Assembly: GCA_026261815.1 (NCBI GenBank)
Contig: JAMPIT010000379.1
Span: forward strand, 21,857,001 to 21,921,000
Length of the DNA: 64,000 bases
Direction of reading: 5' to 3'
Source: Monarcha castaneiventris obscurior
Taxonomy: Eukaryota > Chordata > Aves > Passeriformes > Monarchidae
Part shown: positions 44,001 through 56,000 of the stretch, in pieces
Layout: the number at the start of each line of letters is the position of its first letter
How positions within the stretch are numbered: position 1 is the first letter of the stretch
The notes under the pieces: generated by a model
Told to the model about the DNA's origin: nothing
Databases searched by the model: none
What the model saw: the letters and a program-made list of their open reading frames with translations, nothing else
Position numbers and translations under genes: made by a program

Positions 44001-47000
44001 GCTTTTTGCAGAGGGGTTGGACTCAATGACCTTGAAGGGTCCCTTCCAACCCAAAGAATTCTATGATTCCATGAATCAATGCATCTCTGTTTCTCAAATG
44101 ACTGTGGATTATTCCAAGTTTATTGCTTTCTGGACTTCATATTTATTTCTATTTTAGCAAAGCAGTCACCTCAGGTTTTTACAAAGGTTGAATGACCCTA
44201 GATTTTCCCCTGAAGGAATATTACTGTTTCATTTATTTGTCTCTTCTCAGAAAGAGATAGTACTAATCTTCTGATTGTGGAGACTAATGCTGATTTAATG
44301 CTATAACTTAAAAAAAATTGTGCAGAGTAAAAAGTTTCAAGTCAGAATGATGTGACATATATTCTAGGTATTCAGGGCAGCATTCTGGGACTTTCTTCTT
44401 TGCTAAAAAATAGTAATAATTGAGCAGCAGCACTGTTAAAATTAGCATATAACTGTAGTTGAGCAAATCCTTTCCTTGTTCCTGCGATTTAGGATGACGT
44501 ACACAACAAACCACCAAAAGCACATAATAAATGAATGCCTCATATATATGCTACCTTGAAACTGAAATAAAGCTCTTCAGATCCTTACAGGAGGGACTTT
44601 CAAAGAACTGATATATGCCACACAGAAATGCTAATTCAGGATGTAAGGTAGAAACTTCAAATTTTTAATTGAATTTACTCACTTAGCATCTTCTTTCCCA
44701 TCTTTGACTTCCTGCTCTTCCTGTTGAGGTGTCTTAGCTGGTTCAGCTGAGTTTTCAGGTTTTGAAGGCTCAGGTGCTTTTGCTGATCCTGTATCTAGAA
44801 ACAAGGTTTTAATTTTTGAAAATGGATTTTTAAATCATTATAATAATACTTTTGAAGGAATCACAGTCTGTCTGACATTTTTTCTTCAGTGGACATACAC
44901 TAAAAGACACTGCTTTCTGGGACCTCACCTTTGAACAGTTTCCTGCAAAAAATCTATTTCAGTGCCAACTGTACACAACATATTTATGATAAGTACACCT
45001 CTTAGAATATGTAATTTACTTGTGGTTTTTAACTAGATTCATGAGTAGCCAGCTCAACAATGGTCAATTCAGAGCTTTTCTGAATTAATGAGGGGCAAGA
45101 AGTCATGCAGCATGGTAGAAGACAGATAGATCTGTCCAGAAGTGCCTTGTGAAATACAGGAAGAAAAATGAGGAGTAGCTTGTTTGCTTATGAATAGAAA
45201 TGCTAATAAAATTATTTATACTTCAGTGTTTGTACTGCATCAAAGATTTTGTTGCTTCAGCTGCCATGACAGTCCTGTTCATTACTGAGTAAATTATGAT
45301 TGAAATATATCATTAATGATGTATGTTATACTTAGTCTAGTCTATTTCTTCATTTCTGTTACTAGTAACTTTTTCAAAGGAGTCTAAGCAGGAAATCTGT
45401 AGAGTTTGAAACAAATGGTATGGTCTCTTGCCATTTAAGTGGCCTTAAGTGATGATTTTTTACAATTAGTCCCTTTAGTGTCTTTGTTTTAAACTTTCAT
45501 GTTGAAAAATAATTTGATTGCTCTCATCATTCTGACACTTTGCATAATGGGTTTTCAAAAAGCAGAATGTTGTGAGGCTAAGTGTAACACTGGAAGAGCT
45601 GGCAAAGCTCTTTTTAGTTTCAGCCTGCTCATGTAGGACCAGCTCCACTATCCTAAAACTGAAGGCATTGGTCCTAGAAGACCTTTTCCCAGAGATGAAG
45701 CTGCTGTTACAGGAAGATTTGTCATTGCCAGGAGACAACAAAACACAAAAACCACAACCCAAGAGTTGTCATTCTTGCAATAATAATTTTGATTCTACTA
45801 AAGCTCTCAGTCCAGGGTATGTTAAGTGTTGGTGGATATAAAAATCTCTGTCATAGAGCAAGCCTAAAGAGGTGTTGGAAACTTCTCTTTTGGCAAAAGA
45901 CAATGTCAGCAGAGGACTCTAAAACTTCATGGATCCACTTAGATAAATCTTGTTCCTTGGCCACAAACATGATCCTTCCAGCAGAAGAGCGTTAAGATGT
46001 TGTTTTCTACTGTAGTAATAAATTAGCATAAAGAAAGGCAGATTAAGTCTGTAATTTTACATCAATTCATCTTTTTTTTCTACTTCCCAGTCCTATTTCT
46101 GCTGTTACTGATGTAACTCAAAAGCCCTGGACTTGCAAGAGGTAATTACCACCTCTCCAGCCTGGCTAGGACAGCTCCTTCTTCTTATTCCGTCCAAAGG
46201 TCAGTATGGAGACTGAGGTGCTGAGATGCCAACCTGCTGTTCAGAGCAAGGGAAGAGACTGCCTGAGAAAGCAGCTGCAGCAGGTCAGGGACAGAAGAAA
46301 AGCACTTTGTACTGTGAAGACCACCAGCCCTACTGGTTATTCAGCATCAGGAGGCATGCCTCCGCAGCAGCCAGACAATCTGAAGGGACTTTCTTCCAGG
46401 AACTGATAAAACATAGATCTCTCAGTCACCAGTCACTGGCTTTACAATTTTATTATCATCACAAATATATTTGCCTTATTGCAAAAAAAACCAAACAACA
46501 AACCAAATGATGACAACCCCCCAAAAAAGCAAAGCAAAATATCAATAAAAAAGATTAGTTTTTAGCTATTAAGCTATGAATAAATGTCAGCAGCTGGATA
46601 GTAACAGTCTGAATATAGAAGGGAAAAAGTGCTTTTGCTTTGCTATGCTTCAGGAAGGGAAGAATCTCTTTCCCGGAATTCCCAGTCAGCTCCATTGCCT
46701 TGTACTAGCAGTATGAGCAGTATCATATCTATGCTTCCTTTCCTGTCTGTACTGGTTGGGTGTATGTGACAGTAGAACTTGTCATGGCTAGCAGTTACCT
46801 ATATAAAAAGCAAAGAGTTTCCTGAGATTCTTCTTTTGTCTTTTCAAAAGAATATTTTAGTTCAACGTAATCATCAACTGACATAATCTCATTTAATTTT
46901 GAATCCACAATATGTTGTTTTATAGGATGATTCACAAAACATTGGCTCACTTTTCTCTTCTTTTTCTTTGGTGGAAGTGGTATTTCCATCAGAACACCCA

Positions 47001-50000
47001 AGCATAATGTCTGTTTCATATCAATTAAATATAGGGTCAAATACTTTCTTCTACTGCTAACTTTTTAGTGACTTTTATAAAAATGTAGTCGTTTTAAAAT
47101 ACACTGATGCTTAAAACTACTACATAATTGCACAATGATAGTGTCACACTAAATATAGTTGAGTTGCTATGTATGTAATAGAGTTGTTAATGTTAACACT
47201 CAGTTCTGATGTTTATTATCAGGATTAATGTAGGCAATGTGTATTTAAATTGTTTTCCTTCAGTAATGAAAAAAATCTTGCAAATCTGATTGGCCTGAAC
47301 TATCTTGATCTGTTCTCCAATACTTGGCAGGAACAGAGAAGAGAATTAGTCATGGTAGACAAAAAGACAAGGATAAAGGAATAATTTATTTTTCTTCCAT
47401 TGAATATATATTAATATATCATCAAGCAACCATTTGATGGTTGCCTGAAAACTTTGTGTAACTTGCTGTTTGCACTCTGTGCTGGTTTCATCTGGGGTAG
47501 AGTTAATTTTCTTCACAGGGCCTGGTGTTAGGGCTGTGTTTGGATTTGTGCTGAACACAGGGCTGTTAATATAGAGATGTTTTTGTTACTGCTGAGCAGG
47601 GCTTGCACAGAGCCAAGGTCATTTCTGCTGTTCATACTGCCACACTGGTGGGAAGAATTGGGATGCATGGAAGGCTGGGAAAGATAGCTGGAACAGCTGA
47701 CCCTAACTGACCAAAGGGATATTCCAGGCCATATGACATTTTATATACTGACTATGCTCAGCATATAAAGTGGGGGAAAGAAATAGGAAGGAACTTTGGA
47801 TGATGGTATTTATCTTCCCAAGTAACAGTTGCACATGATTGGAGCCCTGCTTTCCTGGAGATGGCTGAATACCAGCCGTCAATGGGAAGTGAATTAATTC
47901 CTTGTTCTGCTTTGCTTGTGTGCATGGCTTTTGCCTTCCCTAAAAACTGATTAAATATCTCAACCCACAAGTTTTCTAGCTTTTACCCTTCCTATTCTCT
48001 CTCTGATTTTGCTTTTTGGGGAGATAGTGAGAGGCTGTGTGGGGCTTGACTGCTGGCTAGGGTTAAACTACAACATGCTCCGCATGGTAAAACTATTTTA
48101 GTTAATATACAAACAACAGTGGCAATTTTAATGGTGCATGGAAACACTTGAGGGTAGATAGCATTGTTTGAAACAGGAAACTTTGTATAAAGACATGGGT
48201 TGAGTCCACTAGTAGGAGGCAGAGTGACTAACATTTGAGTAATCTGTTCTTTTTAGCAGGGACATATATGCCTTAGAAACATAATTTTAAGCACTTAAAA
48301 TCAGTGATTTTTTTGGGGCCATTTCCCCTTTTTGCAAAGTATTAAACAGTTCAAAATATGTTAGAAGTCTGAAATTGGCTTTTAAGTGGTATTGTCTGCA
48401 AAGTAATATAGAGAGCAGGTTCTCTTGAATAGCTGGAGTAAAGACTGACTTTGCATTTAGAACAATGACATGGGAATAAGAGAACCAGTCTACAAACTCC
48501 CTGTGATACTTCTGACATAGTCATTTTCCTGATAGTCCTTGCCCCACAGAGATGTTCATGAGTCATCCAAAATATCTAAAAATGGCTATAGGGTCATGAA
48601 GATCTCAAGAGAAAAAAACCCACAGGAAACCTATGGATGAAGGAGAGAAAATACATCAGCTCTGACATTACAGAATGCATATATTTGTGACTTTACAAGC
48701 AACATTTTTTTGAACAAATGCTATGTGCAGGGGAAAAAAGTTAAGAAATGAGCCAGGGTGAAATAAACCAATCAGTAAGTAGGTCCATCTTATTCAACCG
48801 TCAACTTCAGTGGCTTAAAAAAAGTATTATTTAAGTTTATTTTCCCTAAGGAAAGAAAGATTGTATGAAGAAGTTGAGTTTGTTTTCCTAGCATTTAGAC
48901 CTGTCACTCATGTGAAAAATGAAGATCTGAGAGGAATTAAAAGATTTCACATCAGCAGGAGTGGAAGCAAGCTGATTAAACATATTCAAGCCCTTGGTAA
49001 TCTTTAAAAAAAACATTTTATGGGAATAATAGCTGCCTGTTTCTGAGTGCCAGTGACGAGCATAAAGGATAAAGCAACAAGGAATAAGATTATTTCAAAG
49101 TCTCTTTGGATTGGCAGGTTTAGTTCATTGGGCTGCAGCTTATAAAATCACATACTTAATTTGTATTTTTTGAAATAAAAACCACTTATTTAACTCTAGA
49201 TTTTCTGGTGCTAAGGGACAGGTTTTGTAAAGCTGCTTAAGAGCAACTTAAGAGTCAAATTCATAACAGGCCAAAGGGAGGTTTGGACTGCAAAATTTCA
49301 GATTTAATTCCAATCACCCCTTCTCAGAGGTTTAACTCAGTTGTAGTCCATGCAGATGTAGTTGGTTCCTAATTAACCAGAATAAACCAAGGTTTTACAG
49401 CATAGGATTTTGGTACCCTCAGTAAATACATCTGCTTTATTTCTATTTCCAGGAAGAGAGAGCATCCATATTCTGTGTAACAGCTAGTGATCAAGACACT
49501 CCTTTGAGAAAAGAGGATCTTGGCTCTGGGCCTTATTTGTTTGAAATAGGGTCAAATACCTGTTGGCAGGATATTTTTTCCCCCTTTTTGAAAGATTCAA
49601 CAGTGTTGTAATATAAATACATACTGAAATCAAAGTCCTTCATTCTTCCTGCATGGTTGCTGTTTTGATTACTTCCTACATGGCTGCTGTTCAGTTACTT
49701 CTGGGTTCATTCCATGCTCCATGTTTAGGTTAGTTACATGCTCCATGTTGCATTCTAACTTCTCGGATTCCACAGCGTTTGTCATTCTTTTCTGCATGAT
49801 GGCCCAGAGGCTAGGAAGGCCACAGAACTTCCTCCCACACCTCTCTAGTCTAGGTTTTACACAGGTAGTGTCATATATGAACTTATGTAATTGGCCCTTG
49901 CATGTTAAGTGATTTTAATTTTGATCATCAAATGTTAATTGTTGCATATTCAAATTATCAATTTAGTTAAACGTTAATAAGTTTTAAAAGTTATTTGCCT

Positions 50001-53000
50001 AGTTAATTAATGAAAAGTGTTTTATATAGTTGAAATCTGTTTTAGTTCAAGGAGCCACCTGTTGAGTTTCCCATTGACCCTCAAAATGTTCCTGTTTTAT
50101 CTCTTATTCATGTTTACATGTCATTACCCTGTTTTCAAAAGTTCCTAAGGTATTTGCATTTCAAATGTAATGTTTTTAACAAGTGTTTTATTTTTTGTAA
50201 ATGTTCATTAAGTCCTAAAGCCTTGCTAGAAAGCAAGACTTTTAACTGAGAAGGAGCTAGTTGTAGTACCTACCCATTACCCTGCAACCCGCATCCATGG
50301 TAAGCTGGAATTTTAATGATGGACTTTCCCGCCTTTGGAGCCAGTGACATCATTCCCCTAGACAGCTACAAGCCATTGGCGGACTGAGATGACCTCACTC
50401 CAAGAAAACACCAATCATCCAAGACCATGGAGGCGGGATTGTGGGTGGTCATGGACGGGACCAAGACTATAAAACCTCCTGACACAGGCGAGGCGACGCC
50501 ACTCACCTCAGGCTGGCTGTGGATGGTGCCTCATGCAGGATCACAGGCCTCGATCTCTTCCGAGAGACACCTTAAATTCTTTGACTTTGGACTAGCTAAA
50601 GTCACCCCAGCATTGCAGGATCTCTACAGTGGGGACCTTGAGCTGGTTCGGCCCACAGAGTCTCTAATCACTGCAAACCCGGGGTTTCTTGTTTTCTTTT
50701 CTTTCCTCATTTTTCAGTTTTATGGATCCTGGATCTTCTTAATTAAACACAATTACTTATTTTAATTAATTTACTCCTTAATAAAGTTTTCTATTTTTTA
50801 TTAAAATCAAGAATTGCCTCATTCTTGACAGGTAGTTAGGGAACTCTACAGGAATGTGAGAGATACGGGTTACAACTCTCTTACTATGAAAGAGGGAAGG
50901 TGTAACACATAGGCTAATATATGAAAGCCTACTGCCTAGGGGCAGCTATCAACAGCTTCTGCTTTTACTTTTTTTCTTAGTGGAAAAGTGACTGTTCTTC
51001 AAGTACCTCAACAGAAGAGGGAGTCTGGAGTGGATTGAAGGTCCTTTTGAGCAGCCCTTCCTCTGCGGTGCTGCACTGCTTACTTGAAATTCTTTCCACA
51101 GCATCTAGGCTCTGAAGATACTAAATACCCTTGCACATTACCTTGGTAATCTCCCAGAAGTTAGGTTCTATCTACCTTATGGTCTAGAGGTGCAATTGTA
51201 GCATGTGTAGAAATACCTATGGTAGTTTTACTTCAGCTTTCTCACTCAAGTCCTGCCAAGAGCAAAGCAGTGTCAGTATACACTTCAGTAAAAGCTGAAT
51301 AAATGTGACTGTGATTCTGGAAAACATCTTTGAGACACTTGTTGATTTAGTAGAAGTATGATGATCAAAACCTAGAATATTGGAAACAGACTAGTTTCTA
51401 GTAAGGGAAGAGTGTAAAGATGAGGACAGACTTCAGAGAAGTATTAAAATGTAGTTGGAAAGAGTAAACTGGAATTATCTGTCAGGAGGATGAAAGAAAT
51501 TGTAAAACAGAGAATGGTAATGCAGTCACCAGCTAGCAGGTGGAGGCTGGATCTTTCCCTGTTCTAAAGAGCTTAACCACCAACAGAGCTATTGAACAGC
51601 AGTGGGTAAAACAAGGGAAGTATTTGTATAGCCAGTCAGTTATGGGAGGTGATAAATATGCGAAGAAATTATAGCAATTGGATTCAATATCATGGAGAAC
51701 CTGTAATTAAGTGAATCACACTTTGTTAAATACACAAAAAATGCAGGGAATAAATTGAAAAAATGAATCCATTATGGAACAAACTGACAGCATGGAGAAT
51801 TAATTACAGAGTGAACTAATTATATGGAGAATTAATCACAAAGCAAGCTAGTGAGAGAGGGGGCAACTGTGGAAATGGAGATAGGGCAACGAGTAGCCAA
51901 GAAGCCAAAAGTACCTGGAGTTGCTGACTGACCTAAGTGGCCAAGTTTTAATTAAACAGGCTCCAGTGGTACCTCCTGCTGGATTCTAATGTCTGCTGGA
52001 AACATTGTGCTGCTTTGTGAAGTACGTGAAGAAAGGGAGAAAGGTAATGGCTGGTTTTCACCATGTGAAAAGAAGGGGGGTGAAGATAAGCTCTACCCAC
52101 TCTGTTGATTTGTATTTAGCACTATGGAGCTGCAAACTGATACTATGATTAAGGGTTTTACTGGTCTATTTTATTTTGATTATACCAGAGAAAGTAATGA
52201 GACACCTTGGGAAGACTTTTCTCTAACACATTTAAAGTTCTCCATTTAGCTGAACTGCCTTAACTAATGTTGTTTGAGCTCTGGCTGTGCTTTTAATAGT
52301 TCTCTCCAAATTTGTATATACGGCATAAAATGCTTTCTCTGGTCTCTTGTCCTCTGCTTACCCACACAAATTCTCATCTTCTTCTTCCGGAAGATAACCA
52401 CACGATTTTAGGTCTGACGCAAAGTTCACAAAATTTTGCAGTTTTATCTAGACCTTCTTGTGAACTGCTTTAGACTGGCCTCCCTTTTCTGTCCTCAGAT
52501 AAAGAAGTTTCTTATTTGGCTTGGATGATAGAGACTTACAGTCAGGGGGGTGAAATTCATAAGCTTCTCCTGACATGTGATCCCTGTGTAAATTCTCTGG
52601 CTTGTATAGCCATTGTCTATCTAATTCATTAATACCCTCAGTGTCTTGTGGCTGTTTGAAAATGAGACTTGAAGTACCTTCCAAACAACTATGGATTTAA
52701 AAAAACACCAAAAAACATGGAGCCTAGCTGTGTTATAATAATTTCTTGAAGTAATTAATGGTGTAGTTTCTGCTATACCACCCCTTATCTTATATTTTAG
52801 AAGAGAAAAAAAGATGTAGTTTAGTATCCCAAAATATATCTTAATGAGTTATATTAATCTGTAAAATTAGCTTAAGTTTTTTTAATGGAAACAAAAAGAA
52901 TTTCTATAATGATACCCCATTCTGTGATGGGATAGCATCAGTGACTTAGTGTTTCTAAAAAGCCAAGTATCAAATTTGGTTTTTTACATTGTTGCTACAG

Positions 53001-56000
53001 TTGATTCATGTCAGACTTTGTTTTCCCTTGATTTCATGCTACAGCCACTATATAATAAGATAATTGCATTAATTGGACTTTGTTTAAAGTTTCATTATAT
53101 GAGAAAAGAAATTGTGACACTTGCTATGATTATACAAACAACTAAAGATTATGAAAGTTTTCTTGTAATCTTTTTCCAGTCTCTCTCCTCTTTTTAGTTA
53201 TTCTTTTATCACAGAAAGCTGGAGATTCCTCAGTCTCTGCTTTGCTGCTTCAGTGTAATGAACATGAACTGCTCTCCTAAAGGAAAAGCATGAGGTGACA
53301 GGAAAACAGGACTCTGTTTTTCTCCAGTACTGGAGGATGGAAAAGGAAAAGGCTGCACCACTCACACTGGGAGGGAGGGAGGAGGGGATATGGCCCAGCA
53401 GCAGTTGTTGCTTCACCCATCCTGAGCCTTTATTTTGGTAGCTGGTGTAAGCAGTCATTTAGGCTCTGGTGTAGGCAAAGCAAGCTTGGCTACTGGAGGT
53501 GGGGGAAGAGGGGGTCAGGATAGCCATGAGCAGCTGCCTCTGTTTTCAGAAACCAGCTGCTTAGGCAAATAATTACCTTGTTTTACTGCCCTGAGTTCCA
53601 TGTTCCCGTGTACCAGTCCTGAGTAACTTCTGAATGGTGATGGCAAATATTTTTAATGGCATTGGTTCTCTCAATTTGCTTGTTTGGGTTTTGTTTGGTT
53701 GGTATTTTTTTTTTTAAGTTTTGAATGGCTGTTCAGTAAAGGATTTGAATGTCAGATAGTCTAAAGTCTGTCTTATCTTTTCTGGTACATGTGAGAAGTA
53801 TCACTAAAAGAAACATTAAAAATGTGCATTTTTTTTTCTTAAGCTCTTAAATAGCTTTATGTTAAGATTTCTAAGGAGTCAAATTGCAGTAAGAGAAAAT
53901 AGAGTTTCCTAGACTAGCTGATTAGAGTGGGCAAGCTCATGAAGGGACTGTGTGCTTGAAAGATTTTTGCCTTTTGTTATTGTTGGATACTCCTCCTATA
54001 CTTGTAACAAATCATTGGTCTGGACTCAATGACAATTCAGAGATCTTAATTTCTTCCACAAATGAAAAATAAGAGCTCCTGCTAGAGCACTAGGAAGAAC
54101 AACAGTTTTATTTAATATCCTATACAGTATACATATATTGTGTCCAGATAATCTTTGAAAACTCATAAATAGCTTATTACTGACCTTGCTGCTTTGGTAC
54201 GGGCTCTGCTTTATTATTGGCCTCTTCTTTCGGTGGTTCATTTGTTGTTTTGTTTTCATCCTTAAAAAAACAAGATTAGAAACTGTAGATGGTCATTGTT
54301 GAGAATGATAAGGGTAGTTTGGTGTCCGCACATTTTTGTAGATATTTGATTAAGTTGTCACACAGTGACCATTGTTCCTGGGTGTTCTGTGTGTTTCCAG
54401 ATGGATTTGCAAAAGGACTTGTGATGGATGTGAAATAAAAAATTGGTATCTTTACATCCTCTGTGCAAACCCAGTTGCTTAGCTTAGAGTTCTGCTGCTG
54501 CCTGTTCGGAGAGCTGAGTTGTTCAGTGCAGCCTTTCACAAGCCAACGTGCATCTCTGAGCTAGTCATGCTTCTGCCTGACTTTCTGTTGGGCTAACACA
54601 CCTGGTGTATTTTGAGCTGCCTTACCACAGTGACAGATCTCAATCTCTACAAAATACTGAGACGGTATCAACTTTCACTGCAAAAAATGAACTTCCTCCC
54701 ACACTTATTGACTTAGGTCCATTAACTAAATGCTTGTGTACCTGCACCTTGGTTCGTCTCAGCTTTTACAGAGTGGCCTTTGGAGGCAGGAGTGAGGTGT
54801 GCATGGAGAGTCCTAGGTGTTCACAGTACTGTGTAACAATAGTATGTTAATCAAGTCCGTGAGTATTTGCTATCCCAGATAGAATGAATTTTCCTTGTGT
54901 GTACCATGCTTATTAATAAGGAAAAGTGTTAGGTTGTATCAGCATAAGGAAAAATTATTTGATATTAGGGGCTTTTAGGTCTTCATGTACTTTTTTTTCC
55001 TTTCCTGAGTCAGTGACCTTCTTTTTGTTTGTGTTTCTGAGAATAAACTGGGGTTTGTTTTTTTCTACGAAAATATTTGTGTTTTCCTGTTTGGTTTTAT
55101 TCAGAGAACCAGGCACTGAAGTTCTAATATACATATGTAGAGAGAACTAAATTATAATTTTTATGTATATATACGTATATTAAAATTCCAGTCAATGTCT
55201 GTGCATACTCAAGGTTCTTGCATGAAGTTTTGTTGTAAAGATTGTTTTCTTTGTTTCAGGCTCCCTCCTAATAGCGTGAGTGCATAAATTAGTGCATTAA
55301 TTAGTATATTAATCAGTTACCACATATTATGTACTTTCTTCTTTTCTCTTTGGATGGTATCTCCTTGCAGGCAGGAAATGCCTAAATCCCTGTTCCATTC
55401 ATGTGCCTCCATCTTAGCACTGTTTTGAAGAGTGGAGGCTGATGGTGATACAATCTGAGCGTTGCGCTGATGTATGAAATTATTCTCGCCAAAAGATTAA
55501 TCTGTGTCTTCAGTGAAATCTAAAGGGATCTGTTTTGCTAGAGCACTTTGCCAAGTGAGATGTCAGCCTGCAGAGATTAACCTGTTGATATGCAGCTGTT
55601 TTCTTCTTTTAAAACAGTATTTTATTGACACAAGAAAAGGAACTGTACAAGAAGCATGAACAATGCCTGTAGATCTGCAGTATATAAAGGTTATTGAACA
55701 TAGACATTTTTGCCATTTTTTGTGAATGACAAAAAGAGAGTATGATATGCCTACTCATCTTATTTATAACAGTGATAAATCAAATCTGAATTGTAGTTCG
55801 GCTGGATTAAACCACACCTCTTGAGGCTGTACAAACTTTTGAGCTTTAGAAAACATCAGTTCTAGGAAGTGATTCTGTCTTACAAACATTTTTGCTTCTA
55901 TCAGCTTCACTTAAAGCTGTAAAATTAATAGAACTCTTGTACATGTAAATCAAAGCTCCTGGAAGTTATGTCAGAATTTTTGTATATGCTCAGTTGTTGT

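Larger units (their letters stand above)
28769..44682 (-). other. CNGB3 intron 3
   Basis: GT-AG intron of about 15.9 kb, the longest in the gene. It holds CR1 fragments at 34.05, 35.7, 40.9, 42.8 and 43.1 kb, a probable LTR at 36.4 kb, poly-C and (ATTT)n runs at 39.9 kb, and a pyrimidine-rich block at 40.4-40.8 kb. No second gene is visible in it. Confidence 0.83.
44795..54184 (-). other. CNGB3 intron 2
   Basis: GT-AG intron of about 9.4 kb. It holds two solo LTRs (47478-48075, 49869-50830) and a short diverged repeat near 51.7-51.86 kb. An 81-codon open frame at 46795-47040 on the minus strand is discussed as a finding. No second gene is supported. Confidence 0.84.

Noticed and set aside
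50427..50765. 112-codon open frame on the plus strand
   Set aside because: Lies wholly inside the solo LTR and spans its TATA box, so it is not a gene.
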